From Oscillospiraceae bacterium (GTDB taxonomy: Bacteria > Bacillota > Clostridia > Oscillospirales > Acutalibacteraceae), in contig WREG01000071.1 in assembly GCA_009779455.1 (NCBI GenBank), positions 1 to 8,817 on the forward strand: a stretch of 8,817 nt of DNA. The letters are read 5' to 3'. Shown piece after piece: positions 7,257 through 8,817 of the stretch. Numbering within the stretch: position 1 is the first letter of the stretch; each line of letters begins with the position of its first letter. The notes beneath the pieces are model-generated. The model was not told where the DNA came from and did no database searches. It saw nothing but the letters and a program-made list of their open reading frames with translations. The position numbers and the translations under genes are program-made.

Positions 7257-8285
7257 ATGAAAAAAAATCACAAAAAAAGCGTTTCCGTTTTGCTGTCTGT
7301 CTTAATGCTGCCGGCTTTGGCAATGGCGGCCGGGACTGTCCACGTTGTGGCTTTTAGAGTTTACAGCGGGCACGGCTATTACCCTGAAACTTACATCAGT
7401 TCCCCCGACGGGCAATTAACGCCGGATTTAGAATCATTGTATGCTGTTTGGGCAAAATTTGTAAGCCAATATAATGACAGGTCAAATTCCCGTGAAGATT
7501 TTCTCCGTTACATTGATGAGAATCAGGGCATGAACAGATATTTTGATGAAAATGGTGATATTATAGACACAACCCCATTTGTTCTTTCGGGCCTTACTTT
7601 CCAACAGGCGGCGGATAAAATCGCAAAGGAAAAATCAAGGGAATGGCAGTTTCTCGCCCACTGCGCGTATGAACTGGGTAAGGTTTGGGATGAAGAGCAA
7701 GGTTGTGGAGTAGGCGGATTGGATTTCTTGATATACACGATGGATATCCCCGACATTTCAAAACTGAATGACGGCAAGGTCCGCGTCACAATTAAATCCG
7801 TGCGTAGAGAAGGAATTATTCAAACTGGTATAATTAAAACGATAGCAGTTTTTAATAATGAAACAGAAATCCCCCCGATATCAAATACTGAAGGGAAGCT
7901 TTGGTCGGAACATTGGAATTTTCCCCAAGAAGAACTTGAAGAAAGATTAAATGACAAAAATAACGGGGAATCCCCGATGTCAGCGGTGCGGACCTATGAA
8001 CTGCCTGTGGCAGCGGGAGCGGCCAACGAATTTATTGTCGATGACGGCTACAACAAATTCAAATTGATTATAAATGTCGCCGAATCCATAAAAAAAGGCG
8101 ACGCGGACGGCGACGGCGAAATCACGGCCTCCGACGCGAGGGCGGTACTGCGCCACGTGGCGAAGCTCGAAACGCTGACGGGCGAAGCGCTGAAAGCCGC
8201 CGACCTGAACGGCGACGGCAATATAGACGCGTCCATAGCCAGGAAGATTCTGCGCTACGTCGCGAAACTGGAGGATAATCTTTAA
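7257..8285 (+). CDS. Secreted protein of unknown function with C-terminal type I dockerin
   Basis: The protein has 342 residues. A signal peptide is clear: basic MKKNHKK, a hydrophobic core, and a likely cleavage after A22-M23-A24. Residues about 26-270 match no family I recognise; they contain two cysteines (C136, C150) and no evident catalytic motif. Residues about 279-342 are a type I dockerin with two calcium-loop/helix repeats. Loop 1 (D282-D293) has acidic residues at positions 1, 3, 5, 7 and 12. Loop 2 (D316-I327) has D, N, D, N, D at 1, 3, 5, 7 and 9 but Ile at position 12, where Asp is usual. Each loop is followed by a similar helix (ARAVLRHVAKL; ARKILRYVAKL). Dockerins bind cohesins on scaffold or cell-surface proteins; no cohesin is in the window. 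ATG 7257 is 8 bases after GGAGG (7244-7248). The dockerin-coding DNA is GC-rich against the rest of the gene. Confidence 0.9.
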   Translation: MKKNHKKSVSVLLSVLMLPALAMAAGTVHVVAFRVYSGHGYYPETYISSPDGQLTPDLESLYAVWAKFVSQYNDRSNSREDFLRYIDENQGMNRYFDENGDIIDTTPFVLSGLTFQQAADKIAKEKSREWQFLAHCAYELGKVWDEEQGCGVGGLDFLIYTMDIPDISKLNDGKVRVTIKSVRREGIIQTGIIKTIAVFNNETEIPPISNTEGKLWSEHWNFPQEELEERLNDKNNGESPMSAVRTYELPVAAGAANEFIVDDGYNKFKLIINVAESIKKGDADGDGEITASDARAVLRHVAKLETLTGEALKAADLNGDGNIDASIARKILRYVAKLEDNL

Positions 8286-8286
8286 A

Positions 8287-8314
8287 TTGTTAAGATTCTG
8301 TTAAATTTTAACAA
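8287..8314 (+). terminator. Weak candidate terminator or AT-rich palindrome after the dockerin gene
   Basis: TTGTTAA (8287-8293) can pair with TTAACAA (8308-8314). Inside it, TGTTAAATTTTAACA (8299-8313) is a palindrome around one central base. The stem is AT-rich, and the T-run (8324-8329) comes 9 bases later, so this is a poor intrinsic terminator. It is still the only structure between this gene and the groES promoter. Confidence 0.25.
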
Positions 8315-8319
8315 ACCCC

Positions 8320-8347
8320 TTGATTTTTTGAAAATAATGGTTAAAAT
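8320..8347 (+). promoter_or_regulatory. Candidate groES promoter
   Basis: TTGATT (8320-8325) and TAAAAT (8342-8347) are separated by 16 bases and match the vegetative consensus at 4/6 and 5/6 positions. The expected start near 8354 falls inside the CIRCE element. This is the usual arrangement in HrcA-controlled operons, where bound repressor blocks initiation. Confidence 0.6.
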
Positions 8348-8348
8348 A

Positions 8349-8383
8349 TAGGTTGGCACTCAAAGGTCATGAGTGCCAACCTA
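8349..8383 (+). promoter_or_regulatory. CIRCE operator (HrcA binding site)
   Basis: The core is TTGGCACTC, nine spacer bases, then GAGTGCCAA (8353-8379). The known CIRCE consensus is TTAGCACTC-N9-GAGTGCTAA. The single A-to-G change is mirrored in the other arm, so symmetry is kept. The perfect arms extend to 13 bp each (8349-8361 and 8371-8383). It lies over the predicted transcription start of groES, which implies HrcA repression and heat induction. As RNA it would form a stable 5' hairpin. Confidence 0.96.
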
Positions 8384-8399
8384 ATCTAAATTTTATACA

Positions 8400-8405
8400 G
8401 GAGGA
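8400..8405 (+). promoter_or_regulatory. Orphan strong Shine-Dalgarno in the groES leader
   Basis: AGGAGG is a perfect ribosome-binding site, but no ATG, GTG or TTG follows at a usable distance, and groES starts 91 bases later behind its own site. It could act as a ribosome-docking mRNA stabiliser like the STAB-SD of Bacillus cry3A leaders. It could also be the former groES site, displaced by an insertion of the hairpins. Both readings are inference. Confidence 0.5.
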
Positions 8406-8406
8406 A

Positions 8407-8784
<378 letters not shown>

Positions 8785-8800
8785 AAATTAAAAATTTTTG

Positions 8801-8806
8801 AAAGGA
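8801..8806 (+). promoter_or_regulatory. Ribosome-binding site for a gene starting at or past the right edge (groEL expected)
   Basis: AAAGGA lies 17 bases after the groES stop and ends 11 bases before the window edge. No start codon occurs between it and the edge, so the start must lie at about the last base or just beyond. groEL normally follows groES, so it is the expected gene, but none of its coding sequence is visible. Confidence 0.6.
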
Positions 8807-8817
8807 CTGTAGCAATA

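Noticed and set aside
7545..7568. EF-hand-like DENGDIID in the body of the dockerin protein (D97-D104)
   Set aside because: Only the first half of a calcium loop is present, with no flanking helix pattern or second copy, so it is probably chance.

Overview
The window looks like chromosome of a Gram-positive anaerobe of the class Clostridia, possibly an Oscillospiraceae/Ruminococcaceae-type organism. The grounds are: an A/V-type rotary ATPase operon of the Firmicutes kind, strong AGGAGG-type ribosome-binding sites, a CIRCE operator ahead of groES, and a secreted protein ending in a type I dockerin module. The genus cannot be read from the sequence.

Region 1 (1-6721, + strand) is seven consecutive genes of the ATPase operon in the order I-K-F-E-A-B-D. 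Subunit I is cut by the left window edge. K (proteolipid rotor) and I (stator with the essential arginine) form the membrane motor. A and B form the catalytic head, D and F the central stalk, and E part of the peripheral stalk. The gene for subunit C (V0 d) is not among the visible genes. The ion-binding residues of K lack the glutamine and the second hydroxyl residue typical of Na+ rings, so proton coupling is the more likely reading, though only by inference. A bidirectional terminator hairpin (6760-6791) closes the operon.

Region 2 (6790-8285) is a divergent pair. A small XRE/Cro-type regulator (- strand) faces away from a gene for a secreted protein of unknown function with a C-terminal dockerin. 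The 143-bp space between them holds a good extended -10 promoter for the secreted protein, and a weaker candidate promoter for the regulator whose spacer contains an imperfect palindrome. The dockerin module is much richer in GC (about 62%) than the sampled body of the same gene (about 41%), and its second calcium loop has lost the usual last aspartate.

Region 3 (8286-8817) is the start of a heat-shock groESL operon: candidate promoter, CIRCE operator with 13-bp perfect arms, an orphan AGGAGG, two abutting perfect AT-rich hairpins, then groES. A ribosome-binding site at the right edge fits groEL starting just outside the window. The unusual groES leader and the dockerin protein/regulator pair are the parts most worth a second look. 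I found no tRNA, rRNA, CRISPR array or insertion sequence.
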